Part shown: positions 7,323 through 15,840 of the stretch, one piece after another | Layout of the letters: the number at the start of each line of letters is the position of its first letter | Position numbering within the stretch: position 1 is the stretch's first letter | NCBI RefSeq assembly: GCF_030317035.1 | Contig: NZ_JASZYK010000015.1 | Coordinates: 92,329 to 156,328, forward strand | Direction: 5' to 3' | Source: Variovorax sp. J22G73 | GTDB lineage: Bacteria; Pseudomonadota; Gammaproteobacteria; Burkholderiales; Burkholderiaceae_C | DNA: 64,000 bases | The notes under the pieces: generated by a model | The model's database searches: none | What the model was told of the DNA's origin: nothing | What the model saw: the letters and a program-made list of their open reading frames with translations, nothing else | Made by a program: the position numbers and the translations under genes

Positions 7323-8645
7323 ATGTTCGCCACCCAAGTCTCCGCATGGCTGCAGCGCCGCGGCATTCACTACGGATGGATCGTCGCCGCCATCACCTTC
7401 CTGACCATGCTGACCATGTCGGCGGCGCTGGGCCTGCCGGGCGCCATGCTCAAGCCGCTGGGGCAGGAGTTCGGCTGGAGCACCGAGCAGATCTCCTCGG
7501 CGCTGGCGCTGCGCTTCGCGCTGTTCGGCCTCATGGGCCCGTTCGCCGCGGTGCTGATGGAGCGCTACGGCCTGCGCGCCGTCATCTGCACCGGCCTCAC
7601 GCTGGTGGGCCTGGGCATGGCGCTGGTCACCATGGCCTCGCAGCTGTGGCAACTGTTCGTGCTGTGGAGCCTGATGCTGGGCCTGGGCACCGGCATGACG
7701 GCGCTGGTGCTCGGCGCGGTGGTGGCCAACCGCTGGTTCGTGGCGCGGCGCGGCCTGGTCATCGGCATGCTCACGGCCAGCTCGGCCACCGGGCAGCTGG
7801 CCTTCCTGCCGTTCGCGGCCTGGATGATCGAGCACTGGGGCTGGCGCTCGGCCATCGTGCCTATCGTGATCGGCAGCGTGCTCATCGGCGTGCTGGCCCT
7901 GTGCCTGATGCGCAACCGCCCGTCGGACATCGGCCTGCTGCCCTACGGTGAAAAGCCCGGCACGCAGCCCGCTGCCCCTGCCGCCGCCGTGCCCATGATG
8001 AACTTCGCCACGCCGTTCCGCGTGCTGAAGGAAGTCTCGACCAACCGCACCTTCTGGATCCTGGCGGGCACCTTCTTCATCTGCGGGCTGAGCACCAACG
8101 GCTTGGTGCAGACCCACTTCATCTCGCTGTGCGGCGACAACGGCATGGGCGCCGTGCCGGCCGCCTCGGTGCTCGCGATGATGGGCGCCTTCGACTTCGT
8201 GGGCACCATCCTGTCGGGCTGGCTGTCGGACCGCTACGACAACCGCAAGCTGCTGTTCTGGTACTACGGCCTGCGCGGGCTGTCGCTGTTCTGGCTGCCG
8301 CATTCGGAGTTCACCATCTACGGCCTGGGCATCTTCGCGATGTTCTACGGCCTCGACTGGATCGCCACCGTGCCGCCCACCGTCAAGCTCGCGGGCGCCG
8401 CCTTCGGCCCGGCCAAGGTCGGCCTGGTGTTCGGCTGGGTCTTTGCCGCGCACCAGCTCGGCGCCGCCACCGCCGCCTACGGCGCCGGCTTTGCCCGCAC
8501 GCTGCTGCTGACCTACACCCCCGCGCTGTACGCCGCCGGTGCCGCCTGCCTGGTGGCCGCGGTGATCGTGATGATGATCCGCCGCCCCGCGGCCAAGTCC
8601 GGCACGCCGGCCGCCAGCACCGGTGCCGCCGCGGCGCGCGCCTGA
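7323..8645 (+). CDS. MFS transporter
   Basis: A 440-residue inner-membrane protein with about twelve hydrophobic segments. It opens RRGIHYGWIVAAITFLTML, typical of monocarboxylate/oxalate-formate-type MFS carriers. The loop 2-3 region ALFGLMGPFAAVLMERYGLR and the central WILAGTFFICGLSTNGL and ILSGWLSDRYDNRK segments match the conserved MFS loops. A GAGG ribosome site sits upstream of the ATG. It is 139 bases downstream of the MarR gene and 21 bases upstream of the MATE gene, so it is probably part of a MarR-controlled transport set. The substrate is unknown. Confidence 0.9.
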   Translation: MFATQVSAWLQRRGIHYGWIVAAITFLTMLTMSAALGLPGAMLKPLGQEFGWSTEQISSALALRFALFGLMGPFAAVLMERYGLRAVICTGLTLVGLGMALVTMASQLWQLFVLWSLMLGLGTGMTALVLGAVVANRWFVARRGLVIGMLTASSATGQLAFLPFAAWMIEHWGWRSAIVPIVIGSVLIGVLALCLMRNRPSDIGLLPYGEKPGTQPAAPAAAVPMMNFATPFRVLKEVSTNRTFWILAGTFFICGLSTNGLVQTHFISLCGDNGMGAVPAASVLAMMGAFDFVGTILSGWLSDRYDNRKLLFWYYGLRGLSLFWLPHSEFTIYGLGIFAMFYGLDWIATVPPTVKLAGAAFGPAKVGLVFGWVFAAHQLGAATAAYGAGFARTLLLTYTPALYAAGAACLVAAVIVMMIRRPAAKSGTPAASTGAAAARA

Positions 8646-8666
8646 ACCCACGAGACGCACGCCGCC

Positions 8667-10142
8667 ATGACAAGCACCACGACCCCTTCGGCACCGGCAT
8701 CGCCAACGCCATCGCCGCCATCGCCGCCACCGCCGCTCCAGGGCGACCTCGACCCGCGCACCCGCCGCCTGCTCGAGGCGCCCATCGTGCCCACGCTGCT
8801 GCGCCTGGCCGCGCCCAACGTGCTGGTGATGGTGGCGCAGGCCTGCGTCGGCCTCATCGAGACCTACTTCGTGGGCAAGCTGGGCACCGATGCGCTCGCG
8901 GGCATGGCGCTGGTGTTTCCCATCGTCATGCTGATGCAGATGACCTCCAGCGGCGCCATGGGCGGCGGCATCGCCTCGTCGATTGCCCGCGCGCTGGGCG
9001 CGCGCCGCCGCGCCGATGCCGACGCGCTGGTGTGGCACGCCATCGTCATCGCGCTGGGCTTCGGCCTGTGCTTCTCGCTGGCGCTGCTGCTGGGCGGGCG
9101 CTGGCTCTACGGGATCATGGGCGGCACCGGGCCCGCGCTGGAGGCCGCGCTCACGTACTCGAACTGGGTGTTCGCGGGCGCGGTGCTGGTGTGGCTCTTC
9201 AACTCGCTGTCGGCCATCATCCGCGGCACCGGCAACATGTCGGTGCCGGCCAACGTGACGGTGGTGGGCGTGGTGTTCCTCATCCCCGCGTCGCCGCTGC
9301 TGATCTTCGGCATCGGCCCGCTGCCGGGCATGGGCATCGCGGGCGGCGCGATGGCGCTGCTGCTGTACTACCTGCTGGGCTCGGTGGCGCTCATCGTCTA
9401 CCTGCGCTCGCCGCGCAGCCTGCTGCGGCCCACGCTGGCCGCGCTGAAGCTGCGCTGGCCGATGTTCCGCGACATCCTGCGCATCGGGCTCATCGGCGCG
9501 GTGTCGACGGTGGCCACCAACCTGTCGATCGGCATCGCCACCGCGCTCACGGGCCACTTCGGTTCCGGCGCGCTGGCGGGCTACGGCACGGCGTCGCGGC
9601 TCGAGTACCTGCTGGTGCCGCTGGTGTTCGGCCTGGGCGCGCCGCTGGTGGCCATGGTCGGCACCTGCATGGGCGCGGGCCAGCGCGAGCGCGCGCTGCG
9701 CGCCACCTGGGCCGGCGCGGCGCTGGCCTTTGCGCTCACCGAAACCATCGGCCTGGCCGCGGCGCTGTTCCCGCGCCCCTGGCTGATGCTGTTCGGCCAT
9801 GACGCGGCCATGCTCGAAACGGGCGCGCACTACCTGCGCGTGGTCGGGCCGCTGTATGGCTTCTTCGGCGTCGGGCTGGTGCTGTACTTCGCGTCGCAGG
9901 GCGCGGGCCGGCTGATGTGGCCGGTGCTGGGCAACATCGCGCGCCTGGTGGTGGCGGGCACCGGCGGCTGGCTGGCGCTGCGCTGGGGCGGCGGGCTGGG
10001 CGGCGTGTTTGCCGCACAGGGCGTGGCGCTGGTGGTGTACGGTGTGGTGAGCGCGTCGGCCATCGCGGGCGGCGCCTGGTTCGGTCGCGTGGGCTGGCCG
10101 CGCACCACCAGCGGTTTGCTGCGCCGGGTGGCGCAGGCCTGA
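8667..10142 (+). CDS. MATE family efflux transporter
   Basis: A 491-residue inner-membrane multidrug and toxic-compound extrusion protein with about twelve hydrophobic segments in two homologous halves. The first half shows LRLAAPNVLVMVAQACVGLI and YFVGKLGTDALAGMALVFP. The second half shows LRIGLIGAVSTVATNLSIG, each followed by the usual MATE spacing. MATE proteins export cationic or aromatic compounds in exchange for Na+ or H+. The first 30 residues form a Ser/Thr/Pro-rich cytoplasmic tail containing a run of prolines, which is unusual but does not touch the transport core. It sits between an MFS and an SDR gene. Confidence 0.9.
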   Translation: MTSTTTPSAPASPTPSPPSPPPPLQGDLDPRTRRLLEAPIVPTLLRLAAPNVLVMVAQACVGLIETYFVGKLGTDALAGMALVFPIVMLMQMTSSGAMGGGIASSIARALGARRRADADALVWHAIVIALGFGLCFSLALLLGGRWLYGIMGGTGPALEAALTYSNWVFAGAVLVWLFNSLSAIIRGTGNMSVPANVTVVGVVFLIPASPLLIFGIGPLPGMGIAGGAMALLLYYLLGSVALIVYLRSPRSLLRPTLAALKLRWPMFRDILRIGLIGAVSTVATNLSIGIATALTGHFGSGALAGYGTASRLEYLLVPLVFGLGAPLVAMVGTCMGAGQRERALRATWAGAALAFALTETIGLAAALFPRPWLMLFGHDAAMLETGAHYLRVVGPLYGFFGVGLVLYFASQGAGRLMWPVLGNIARLVVAGTGGWLALRWGGGLGGVFAAQGVALVVYGVVSASAIAGGAWFGRVGWPRTTSGLLRRVAQA

Positions 10143-10181
10143 AGCAATTTTCAACAACCTCGTTCAACGAAAAGGCTCGTC

Positions 10182-10889
10182 ATGAAAATCAAGGACTCCG
10201 TGGTCTTCATCACCGGTGCGAACCGGGGGCTCGGCCTGGCGTTCGCCAAGGCCGCGCTGGCCGCCGGCGCGCGCAAGGTCTATGGCGCGGCGCGCGACCC
10301 GAACAGCATCACGCTGGCCGGCGTGACGCCGGTGGCGCTCGACGTGACGCAGCCCGCGCAGATCGAGGCGGCCGCGCGCGCCTGCGGCGACGTCACGCTG
10401 CTGGTCAACAACGCGGGCATCTCGCGCGGCTCCAGCTTCCTGGGCTCGCCCGATGCCGTGGCCGCCGCGCGGGCCGAGCTGGAAACCAACTTCTTCGGCC
10501 CCTGGGCGGTCACGCAGGCCTTCGCGCCGGTGCTCGCGGCCAACGGCGGCGGCGCGGTGCTCAATGCGCTGTCGGTGCTGAGCTGGGCGACCTTCCCGAG
10601 CGTGGCGACCTACTGCGCGAGCAAGTCGGCGGCCTGGTCGCTGAGCAACGGCCTGCGCAACGAGCTCGCGGGGCAGGGCACGCAGGTCACGAGCCTGCAC
10701 ATGGCGCTGATGGACACCGACATGGCGCGCAACGTGCCCGGCGACAAGGTCTCGCCCGACGACGTGGCGCGCCAGGCGCTCGAAGGCGTGGAGGCCGGCC
10801 AGATCGAGGTGCTGGCGGACGACACGTCGCGCCACGTGAAGCAGGGCCTGTCGAGCGCCACGCCGCCTTACGCATCGGCACCGGGCTGA
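10182..10889 (+). CDS. SDR family NAD(P)-dependent oxidoreductase
   Basis: A 235-residue classical short-chain dehydrogenase. The cofactor motif TGANRGLGLAFAKAAL lies at the N-terminus, VALDVTQ binds the adenine, LLVNNAGIS forms the central strand, and the catalytic Ser-Tyr-Lys set is visible as SVLSW followed by YCASKSA. The reaction is a reversible NAD(P)-linked oxidation of an alcohol; the substrate is not predictable. It follows the MATE gene by 39 bases with an AAGG ribosome site and is probably the last gene of the MarR-linked set, since an intrinsic terminator lies 43 bases downstream. Confidence 0.9.
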   Translation: MKIKDSVVFITGANRGLGLAFAKAALAAGARKVYGAARDPNSITLAGVTPVALDVTQPAQIEAAARACGDVTLLVNNAGISRGSSFLGSPDAVAAARAELETNFFGPWAVTQAFAPVLAANGGGAVLNALSVLSWATFPSVATYCASKSAAWSLSNGLRNELAGQGTQVTSLHMALMDTDMARNVPGDKVSPDDVARQALEGVEAGQIEVLADDTSRHVKQGLSSATPPYASAPG

Positions 10890-10931
10890 GCGCGGCAACC
10901 GCAGCACACGCGGGCTGCGCCCCAAACGACA

Positions 10932-10956
10932 ACCCGGGCCTGGCCCGGGTTTTTTG
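10932..10956 (+). terminator. Intrinsic terminator after the SDR gene
   Basis: ACCCGGGCC and GGCCCGGGT are separated by one base and followed by a run of six T residues. Together they form a strong GC-rich hairpin with a U-tract in the rightward direction, ending the MarR-MFS-MATE-SDR transcription unit. It abuts the stop of the convergent small exported protein gene. Confidence 0.85.
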
Positions 10957-10958
10957 TA

Positions 10959-11270
10959 TCAGTAGCGGTACGGATTGTTCGGCCGGCGGTCGTAGCGGTT
11001 GGGCACGCCGTCGCGGTCGTTGTCGCGGCGGCCGTAGTGGCGGCGGTCGTCCCAGCGGCGGTCGCGGTAATGGCGGTCGGGTCCGTAGTGGCGCGGGCCG
11101 TAGTACCGCGGCGGAGGCGGCGGTGCGTAGTAACGGCGCGGCGGCGGCGGTGGCACGACGTACACCTGCGCCTGGATGATGGGGCCGCCTCGCTGGGCCT
11201 GTGCCGGTGCGCTGAGCGCGGCCAGCGACAGCAGGACTGCGGCGCCGAATGCGAAAGTAAGCTTTTTCAT
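10959..11270 (-). CDS. Small secreted Pro/Tyr/Arg-rich protein
   Basis: A 103-residue exported protein. The first 26 residues form a clear Sec signal peptide (MKKLTFAFGAAVLLSLAALS, cleaved after an AQA-type site). The mature part is low complexity: VVPPPPPRRYYAPPPPPRYY, then Tyr/His/Arg/Asp repeats, then DNDRDGVPNRYDRRPN, which resembles an Asp-rich calcium-binding loop of the thrombospondin type 3 kind. The frame is open upstream to 11459, but the ATG at 11270 begins the signal peptide and has a GGGGGA ribosome site. I do not know a function; a cell-envelope or metal-binding role is only a guess. Confidence 0.75.
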   Translation of the reverse strand: MKKLTFAFGAAVLLSLAALSAPAQAQRGGPIIQAQVYVVPPPPPRRYYAPPPPPRYYGPRHYGPDRHYRDRRWDDRRHYGRRDNDRDGVPNRYDRRPNNPYRY

Positions 11271-11435
11271 GTGATCCCCCGGTTTGTGGTTGGAAGCCTC
11301 ATCCTCGCGGCCTTGTGTGAAGCGCTTGTAAGGCTGGAGCGAAATCGGATGAAGAGCTGTAAGCCCGTGCGCGCCGCTTTTCTTGTGCGTTGCGGCATCA
11401 CGACCGAGGCTCGATGCTAAAGGCGCACGGCGGCC

Positions 11436-11457
11436 GGCGCGCCTCATGAGGCGCGCC
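11436..11457. repeat. 22-base perfect palindrome
   Basis: GGCGCGCCTCA is followed directly by its exact reverse complement. It lies between the small secreted protein and the end of the class II aldolase gene. It could form a hairpin ending the leftward aldolase transcript, but there is no adjoining T-run, so a terminator role is uncertain. The rest of this 207-base gap shows nothing recognisable. Confidence 0.6.
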
Positions 11458-11477
11458 ATTGGTTGTAGGCCGTTGGC

Positions 11478-12242
11478 TCAGACGCGCAGGGCTGCCGCGG
11501 CCGTCCTGGCCGCCGGATCGGGCAGCATGCGCCGCAGCGCCTCGAAGAACAGGTCCGACTGTTCGCGCTCGCCCTGGATCTGCGCGGCCACGTGCGCGGC
11601 CAGCTTCGCATCGACCGGCACCAGCGGGCGCCCGGTCGACTGCGCGATCACCTGGTGCAGGCAGGCGCGTTCCAGGTAGTACAGGTCGTCGTAGGCGTGC
11701 GCGATGGTGCCGCCCGCGACGATCACGCCGTGGTTCGCCAGGAAGGCCACGTCCTTGCCGGCCATGGCGCGCGCGATGCGCTCGCCTTCAGCGTCGTCGA
11801 GCGCCAGTCCGTTGTACTGGGCGTCGATGGCGATGCGGTTCATGTAGCGCATCGCGTTCTGGCTCGCGGTCGGGTCCAGCGCGCGGTCGACCGTGAGCGT
11901 GAGCGCGGTGGCGTAGGGCATGTGGCAGTGCAGCACCACAGCGTGACCGGTGAGCCGGTGCACCGCGCCGTGGATGAACAGCGCCGTGGGCTCCACGCGG
12001 TGGCGGCCCGCGAGCACCTCGCCGTGCACGTCGATCAGCACGATGTCGTCCGCGCCGATCTCGCTCCAGTGCAGCCCGCGCGGGTTGATGAGGTAGCGGT
12101 CTTGCGCGCCCGGCAGCATCACGCTGAAGTGGTTGCACACGCCTTCGGACAGCCCGTGGTGGGCGGCCGCGCGCAGGGCGAGGGCGAGGTCTTCGCGCAG
12201 CTTGCGCACGGTGGGGCTGGCGTAGTCGGAATCGGCGGACAT
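11478..12242 (-). CDS. Class II aldolase/adducin family protein
   Basis: A 254-residue zinc-dependent aldolase-fold protein. The metal ligands are visible as HCHMPYATAL (two His near residues 106-108) and NHGVIVAG (third His near residue 170). VEPTALFIH carries the conserved Glu. The C-terminal YYLERACLHQVIA helix is typical of the adducin-like branch. The frame is open to 12329, but the ATG at 12242 fits the family length and avoids overlap with dgoA, 55 bases upstream. It lies at the end of a leftward sugar-acid operon (IlvD dehydratase, DgoK, DgoA), so it may cleave or isomerise a related sugar-derived intermediate. Confidence 0.85.
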   Translation of the reverse strand: MSADSDYASPTVRKLREDLALALRAAAHHGLSEGVCNHFSVMLPGAQDRYLINPRGLHWSEIGADDIVLIDVHGEVLAGRHRVEPTALFIHGAVHRLTGHAVVLHCHMPYATALTLTVDRALDPTASQNAMRYMNRIAIDAQYNGLALDDAEGERIARAMAGKDVAFLANHGVIVAGGTIAHAYDDLYYLERACLHQVIAQSTGRPLVPVDAKLAAHVAAQIQGEREQSDLFFEALRRMLPDPAARTAAAALRV

Positions 12243-12297
12243 GGTGGGGTTCTCCGTTGTTCTTGTGAGGGAAAAAAGCGAAAAGGCCGCGGCCTTG

Positions 12298-12939
12298 TCA
12301 GGCAAGCTTCGTGCCGGTCCACGCGGCAATGAACTGCTTCGCGTCCTCGCGCACCGCCGAGGCCTGCTTGCCGGGCTTGTACAGCGCTGAGCCGATGCCG
12401 AAGCCGGTCGCGCCCGCGGCGCGCCACTCGTTCATGTTCGACGGCGTGATGCCGCCCACGGGCATCACCGGCGTGCCCTTGGGCAGCACGGCCAGCAGCG
12501 CCTTCACCACGGCGGGCGAGGCCAGTTCGGCCGGGAACAGCTTGAGCCCGGTGGCGCCCGATGCGAGCGCGCCGAAAGCCTCGGTCGGCGTCATCACGCC
12601 GGGCAGGCAGACCAGGCCCAGGCGCGCGGCTTCGCTCACCACCTCGGCGTTGTAGTTGGGCGAGACGATCAGCTCGCCGCCGGCCGCGTGCACGTCGCGC
12701 ACCTGCTGCGCCGACAGCACCGTGCCCGCGCCCACCAGCGCCCGCGGAAAGCGCTGGCGCATCAGCGCGATGCTCTCCAGCGGCTGCGGCGAATTGAGCG
12801 GCACCTCGAGCAGCCGGAAGCCGGGCTCGACGATGGCGTCGCCCACGTCGGCCGCTTCCGCCGGCGTGAGCCCGCGCAGGATGGCCACCAGCGGCAGCGT
12901 GCGCACGGCGGCGTTGAATTTGTCGAGGGGCGTGGTCAT
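12298..12939 (-). CDS. dgoA: 2-dehydro-3-deoxy-6-phosphogalactonate aldolase
   Basis: A 213-residue KDPG/KDPGal aldolase. It has the family blocks LVAILRGLTPAEA (with the conserved active-site Arg), RLLEVPLNSPQPLESI (Glu acid-base region), GAGTVLSAQQV, and the Schiff-base lysine in GATGLKLFPAE. MPVGGITPSNMNEW follows as the phosphate-binding loop. The NSPQP and LFPAE variants point to DgoA (6-phosphogalactonate) rather than Eda. The product would be pyruvate plus glyceraldehyde 3-phosphate. The start at 12939 overlaps the dgoK stop by four bases, implying translational coupling. Confidence 0.92.
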   Translation of the reverse strand: MTTPLDKFNAAVRTLPLVAILRGLTPAEAADVGDAIVEPGFRLLEVPLNSPQPLESIALMRQRFPRALVGAGTVLSAQQVRDVHAAGGELIVSPNYNAEVVSEAARLGLVCLPGVMTPTEAFGALASGATGLKLFPAELASPAVVKALLAVLPKGTPVMPVGGITPSNMNEWRAAGATGFGIGSALYKPGKQASAVREDAKQFIAAWTGTKLA

Positions 12940-13853
12940 GCGGGCGTTCGTTCGGTGCGGTCGGTGTCGAGAAAGCCGGACAGCGCGTGCAATCCGGCCC
13001 AGGTGGCTTCGGCGCCCAGCGTGCGCGTGGCGACGCCGGTGGCGCGCAGGGCCAGTGTGTAGCGCTGGGTGAGGGCGGAGGAGCCGATGAGCACTACCTC
13101 GCCCACGGCCTGCAGCGACTGCGTGAACAGTTCTTCGCCAATCAGCAGGCCCGAGAGGTAGCTGGCCAGCTCCTGCTTCGGCATGCGCTCGAACAGCGCC
13201 AGCGTGCGCGTGCCGAAGGCGTTGTGCAGCAGGCCGTGGCCTTTCTCGGAGCGCGTGACGCCCTCGAGGAACGATGCCTCGTCGAGCGGCGCCGACGCAT
13301 CGAGCGTGCGCGCGAGGATCGAATGCTGGCTCAGCAGCGCGTAGAACTCGCCGGTCATGTAGGTGCGAAAGCCCGCCACGCGGCCCTTCTTCACCGTGAC
13401 CCATTTGTTGTGCGTGCCGGGCAGCACGAACACGCCGTCGTCCAGCGCGGTGATCGACATGGCGCCGAAGATCTGCACTTCTTCGCCGCGCATCACGTCG
13501 GGCACGCCGGCATGCTCGTCGCTCAGCCCCGGCACGATCGCGATGCGCGAGCCCGGAACGGCGTCGATGTCGATGATCTTGCGGCCCACTTCCACGCGGC
13601 CCGCGGGGCAGGCGCAGTAGGGCGCCTCGACCCAGCCCTGCTTGCTGCCGGCCATGCCGGAGATGAGGCACCGCGCGCCGTCGAGGCGCATCCAGTCGCC
13701 GAACAGCGCCTCGAAGACGGCGGGGAAACCGCCTTCAGGCACGGTGAGGATGCCGCGCGCGTCGCTGCGTTCTTCGAGCACCTTGCCGGCTTCGTCCAGC
13801 AGGGCGCCTCGCAGGGAGCTTGTGCCCCAGTCGATTGCTACCAGTCTTGTCAT
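12936..13853 (-). CDS. dgoK: 2-dehydro-3-deoxygalactonokinase
   Basis: A 305-residue sugar-acid kinase of the ASKHA fold that phosphorylates 2-dehydro-3-deoxy-galactonate at C6 using ATP. The N-terminal phosphate-1 motif LVAIDWGTSSLRGALLDE and the downstream LISGMAGSKQGW, VFVLPGTHNKWV and FRTYMTGEFYALLSQHS blocks are hallmarks of DgoK. The kinase supplies the substrate of DgoA, whose gene overlaps it by four bases. Together with the dehydratase upstream this gives dehydration, phosphorylation and aldol cleavage of a galactonate-type acid. Confidence 0.93.
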   Translation of the reverse strand: MTRLVAIDWGTSSLRGALLDEAGKVLEERSDARGILTVPEGGFPAVFEALFGDWMRLDGARCLISGMAGSKQGWVEAPYCACPAGRVEVGRKIIDIDAVPGSRIAIVPGLSDEHAGVPDVMRGEEVQIFGAMSITALDDGVFVLPGTHNKWVTVKKGRVAGFRTYMTGEFYALLSQHSILARTLDASAPLDEASFLEGVTRSEKGHGLLHNAFGTRTLALFERMPKQELASYLSGLLIGEELFTQSLQAVGEVVLIGSSALTQRYTLALRATGVATRTLGAEATWAGLHALSGFLDTDRTERTPA

Positions 13854-13954
13854 TTCAATGGTCGGATTTGTTCGAGGCTTGGTTGTTCGTTGCGCGCTTG
13901 TTCAGGGCGTGGTCGCACCCCGAACACGACACCCCTCGCCACAAACCCTGAACC

Positions 13955-15691
13955 CTAGTGATTGTCGCGCGGCACGAAAGACCCGCGACGACCGCGCAGG
14001 AAGTTCAGGTCGGCCCCCTGGTCGGCCTGCAGCACCGTGTCGACATACAGCTTCCAGTACCCCGAGTCGAGCGGCGCAACCGGCGCGACCCACTTCGAAC
14101 GGCGTTCGGCGAGCTCCTCGTCGCTCACGTGCAGGTGCAGCCTGCGGTTGGGCACGTCGAGCTCCACGATGTCGCCGTTCTGCACCAATGCCAGCGGTCC
14201 GCCGGCCGCGGCCTCGGGCGACGTGTGCAGCACCACCGTGCCGTAGGCCGTGCCGCTCATGCGGGCATCGCTGATGCGGACCATGTCGGTGATGCCCTTG
14301 CGCAGCACCTTCGGCGGCAGCGGCATGTTGCCCGCCTCGGCCATGCCGGGGTAGCCCTTGGGGCCGCAGTTCTTCAGCACCATGATGCAGTGCTCGTCGA
14401 TGTCCAGGCTCTCGTCGTCGATGCGCTTGTGCAGGTCTTCGGCGCTTTCGAACACCACCGCGCGGCCCTTGTGCACCAGCAGTTCCGGCGTGGCCGCGCT
14501 GGGCTTGATGATGGCGCCGTTGGGCGCGAGGTTGCCGCGCAGCACGCAGATGCCGGCCTTTTCCTTGAAGGGCTCGGCCACCGTGCGGATGACCTGCGGG
14601 CCATAGTTTTCGGCGTCCTTCACGTTGTTCCACAGGCTGTCGCCGGTGACCGTGAGCACATCCTTGTGCAGGTGCTCGGCGATTTCCTTGATGACCACCG
14701 GCAGGCCGCCCGCGTAGCAGAAGTCTTCCATCAGGTACTGGCCCGAGGGCTGCAGGTTGACCAGGCAGGGCAGCTCGGAGGCCAGGCGGTCGAAGTCGTC
14801 GAGCGTCAGGTCGACGCCGATGCGCCCGGCAATCGCCAGCAGGTGGATCACCAGGTTGGTCGAGCCGCCGATGGCCGCGTTGACCTTGATGGCGTTCTCG
14901 ATGGCCTCGCGCGTGAGGATCTTCGACATGTTCATGTCTTCATGCACCATGCCGACGATGCGCCGGCCCGCCTGGCGCGCCAGCACGTTGCGCCGGCCGT
15001 CGACCGCGGGGTAGGCCGCGTTGCCCGGCAGGCCGATGCCCAGCGACTCGACCATGCAGGCCATGGTGCTGGCGGTGCCCATCGTCATGCAGTGGCCGTG
15101 GCTGCGGTGCATGCAGCTCTCGGCCTCGAAAAATTCCTGCAGCTTCAGCGTGCCGGCGCGCACCTGCTCGCTCATCTGCCACACGCCGGTGCCCGAGCCC
15201 AGCTCCTGGCCGCGCCACTTGCCCGAGAGCATCGGGCCACCGGACACGCCGATGGTGGGGAGGTCGACGCTGGCCGCGCCCATCATCAGTGCGGGGGTTG
15301 TCTTGTCGCAGCCCATGAGCAGCACCACGCCGTCGAGCGGGTTGCCGCGAATGCTTTCCTCGACGTCCATGCTCGCGAGGTTGCGGTACAGCATGGCGGT
15401 GGGGCGCAGCAGCGTCTCGCCGAGCGACATCACCGGGAACTCGAGCGGAAAGCCGCCGGCCTCGTACACGCCGATCTTCACCTGCTCGGCCAGCGTGCGG
15501 AAATGCGAGTTGCAGGGCGTGAGCTCGCTGAAGGTGTTGCAGATGCCGATGACCGGACGACCGTCGAACTGGTCGTGCGGCACGCCCTTGCCCTTCATCC
15601 AGCTGCGGTAGATGAAACCGTCGCGGTCGTTGCGGCCGAACCATTGCTGGCTGCGCAGCTCTCCGGGTTTTTTCTTCGGGGGAATGCTCAT
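13955..15691 (-). CDS. IlvD/Edd family sugar-acid dehydratase
   Basis: A 578-residue [2Fe-2S]-type dehydratase of the IlvD/Edd family, in the branch that contains L-arabinonate, D-xylonate and galactonate dehydratases. Cluster-binding cysteines are visible in GICNTFSELTPCNSH, LLMGCDKTTPALMMG and ESCMHRSHGHCMTMGTAST. The C-terminal KNCGPKGYPGMAEAGNMPLP and ISDARMSGTAYGTVVLH blocks are also family hallmarks. I chose the ATG at 15691 because it gives the usual length; the frame is open for twelve more codons. With DgoK and DgoA next to it, galactonate (or a close epimer) dehydration to the 2-keto-3-deoxy acid is the likely reaction. It is divergent from the GntR gene. Confidence 0.9.
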   Translation of the reverse strand: MSIPPKKKPGELRSQQWFGRNDRDGFIYRSWMKGKGVPHDQFDGRPVIGICNTFSELTPCNSHFRTLAEQVKIGVYEAGGFPLEFPVMSLGETLLRPTAMLYRNLASMDVEESIRGNPLDGVVLLMGCDKTTPALMMGAASVDLPTIGVSGGPMLSGKWRGQELGSGTGVWQMSEQVRAGTLKLQEFFEAESCMHRSHGHCMTMGTASTMACMVESLGIGLPGNAAYPAVDGRRNVLARQAGRRIVGMVHEDMNMSKILTREAIENAIKVNAAIGGSTNLVIHLLAIAGRIGVDLTLDDFDRLASELPCLVNLQPSGQYLMEDFCYAGGLPVVIKEIAEHLHKDVLTVTGDSLWNNVKDAENYGPQVIRTVAEPFKEKAGICVLRGNLAPNGAIIKPSAATPELLVHKGRAVVFESAEDLHKRIDDESLDIDEHCIMVLKNCGPKGYPGMAEAGNMPLPPKVLRKGITDMVRISDARMSGTAYGTVVLHTSPEAAAGGPLALVQNGDIVELDVPNRRLHLHVSDEELAERRSKWVAPVAPLDSGYWKLYVDTVLQADQGADLNFLRGRRGSFVPRDNH

Positions 15692-15764
15692 GGGGTGTCT
15701 CCGTTTTATTGGCTCCAGCAGCCCCAAGGCTCAGGGTTTGTCCTGCCGAAGGTCGATTTCAATC

Positions 15765-15774
15765 ATCATATGAT
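15765..15774. promoter_or_regulatory. Palindromic operator candidate for the GntR regulator
   Basis: ATCATATGAT is a perfect 10-base palindrome in the 149-base gap between the divergent dehydratase and GntR genes. A short dyad here is what a dimeric GntR-type repressor would need to control both directions. This is an inference from position and symmetry only. Confidence 0.5.
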
Positions 15775-15840
15775 AAGCGCGAACGACTCGCCGAGCACCC
15801 CCATTTTCAGAGCGCAGAGATAGCAAATTTCGCATCGCAC

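Noticed and set aside
7224..10157. Very long open frame (977 codons) antisense to the MFS and MATE genes
   Set aside because: It consists of His/Arg/Gln/Ala-rich nonsense produced by GC-rich codon bias opposite two clear transporter genes; no domain or ribosome site.
13958..15823. Long open frame antisense to the IlvD/Edd dehydratase gene
   Set aside because: No recognisable domain, low-complexity composition; the opposite strand has a complete dehydratase with all cluster cysteines.
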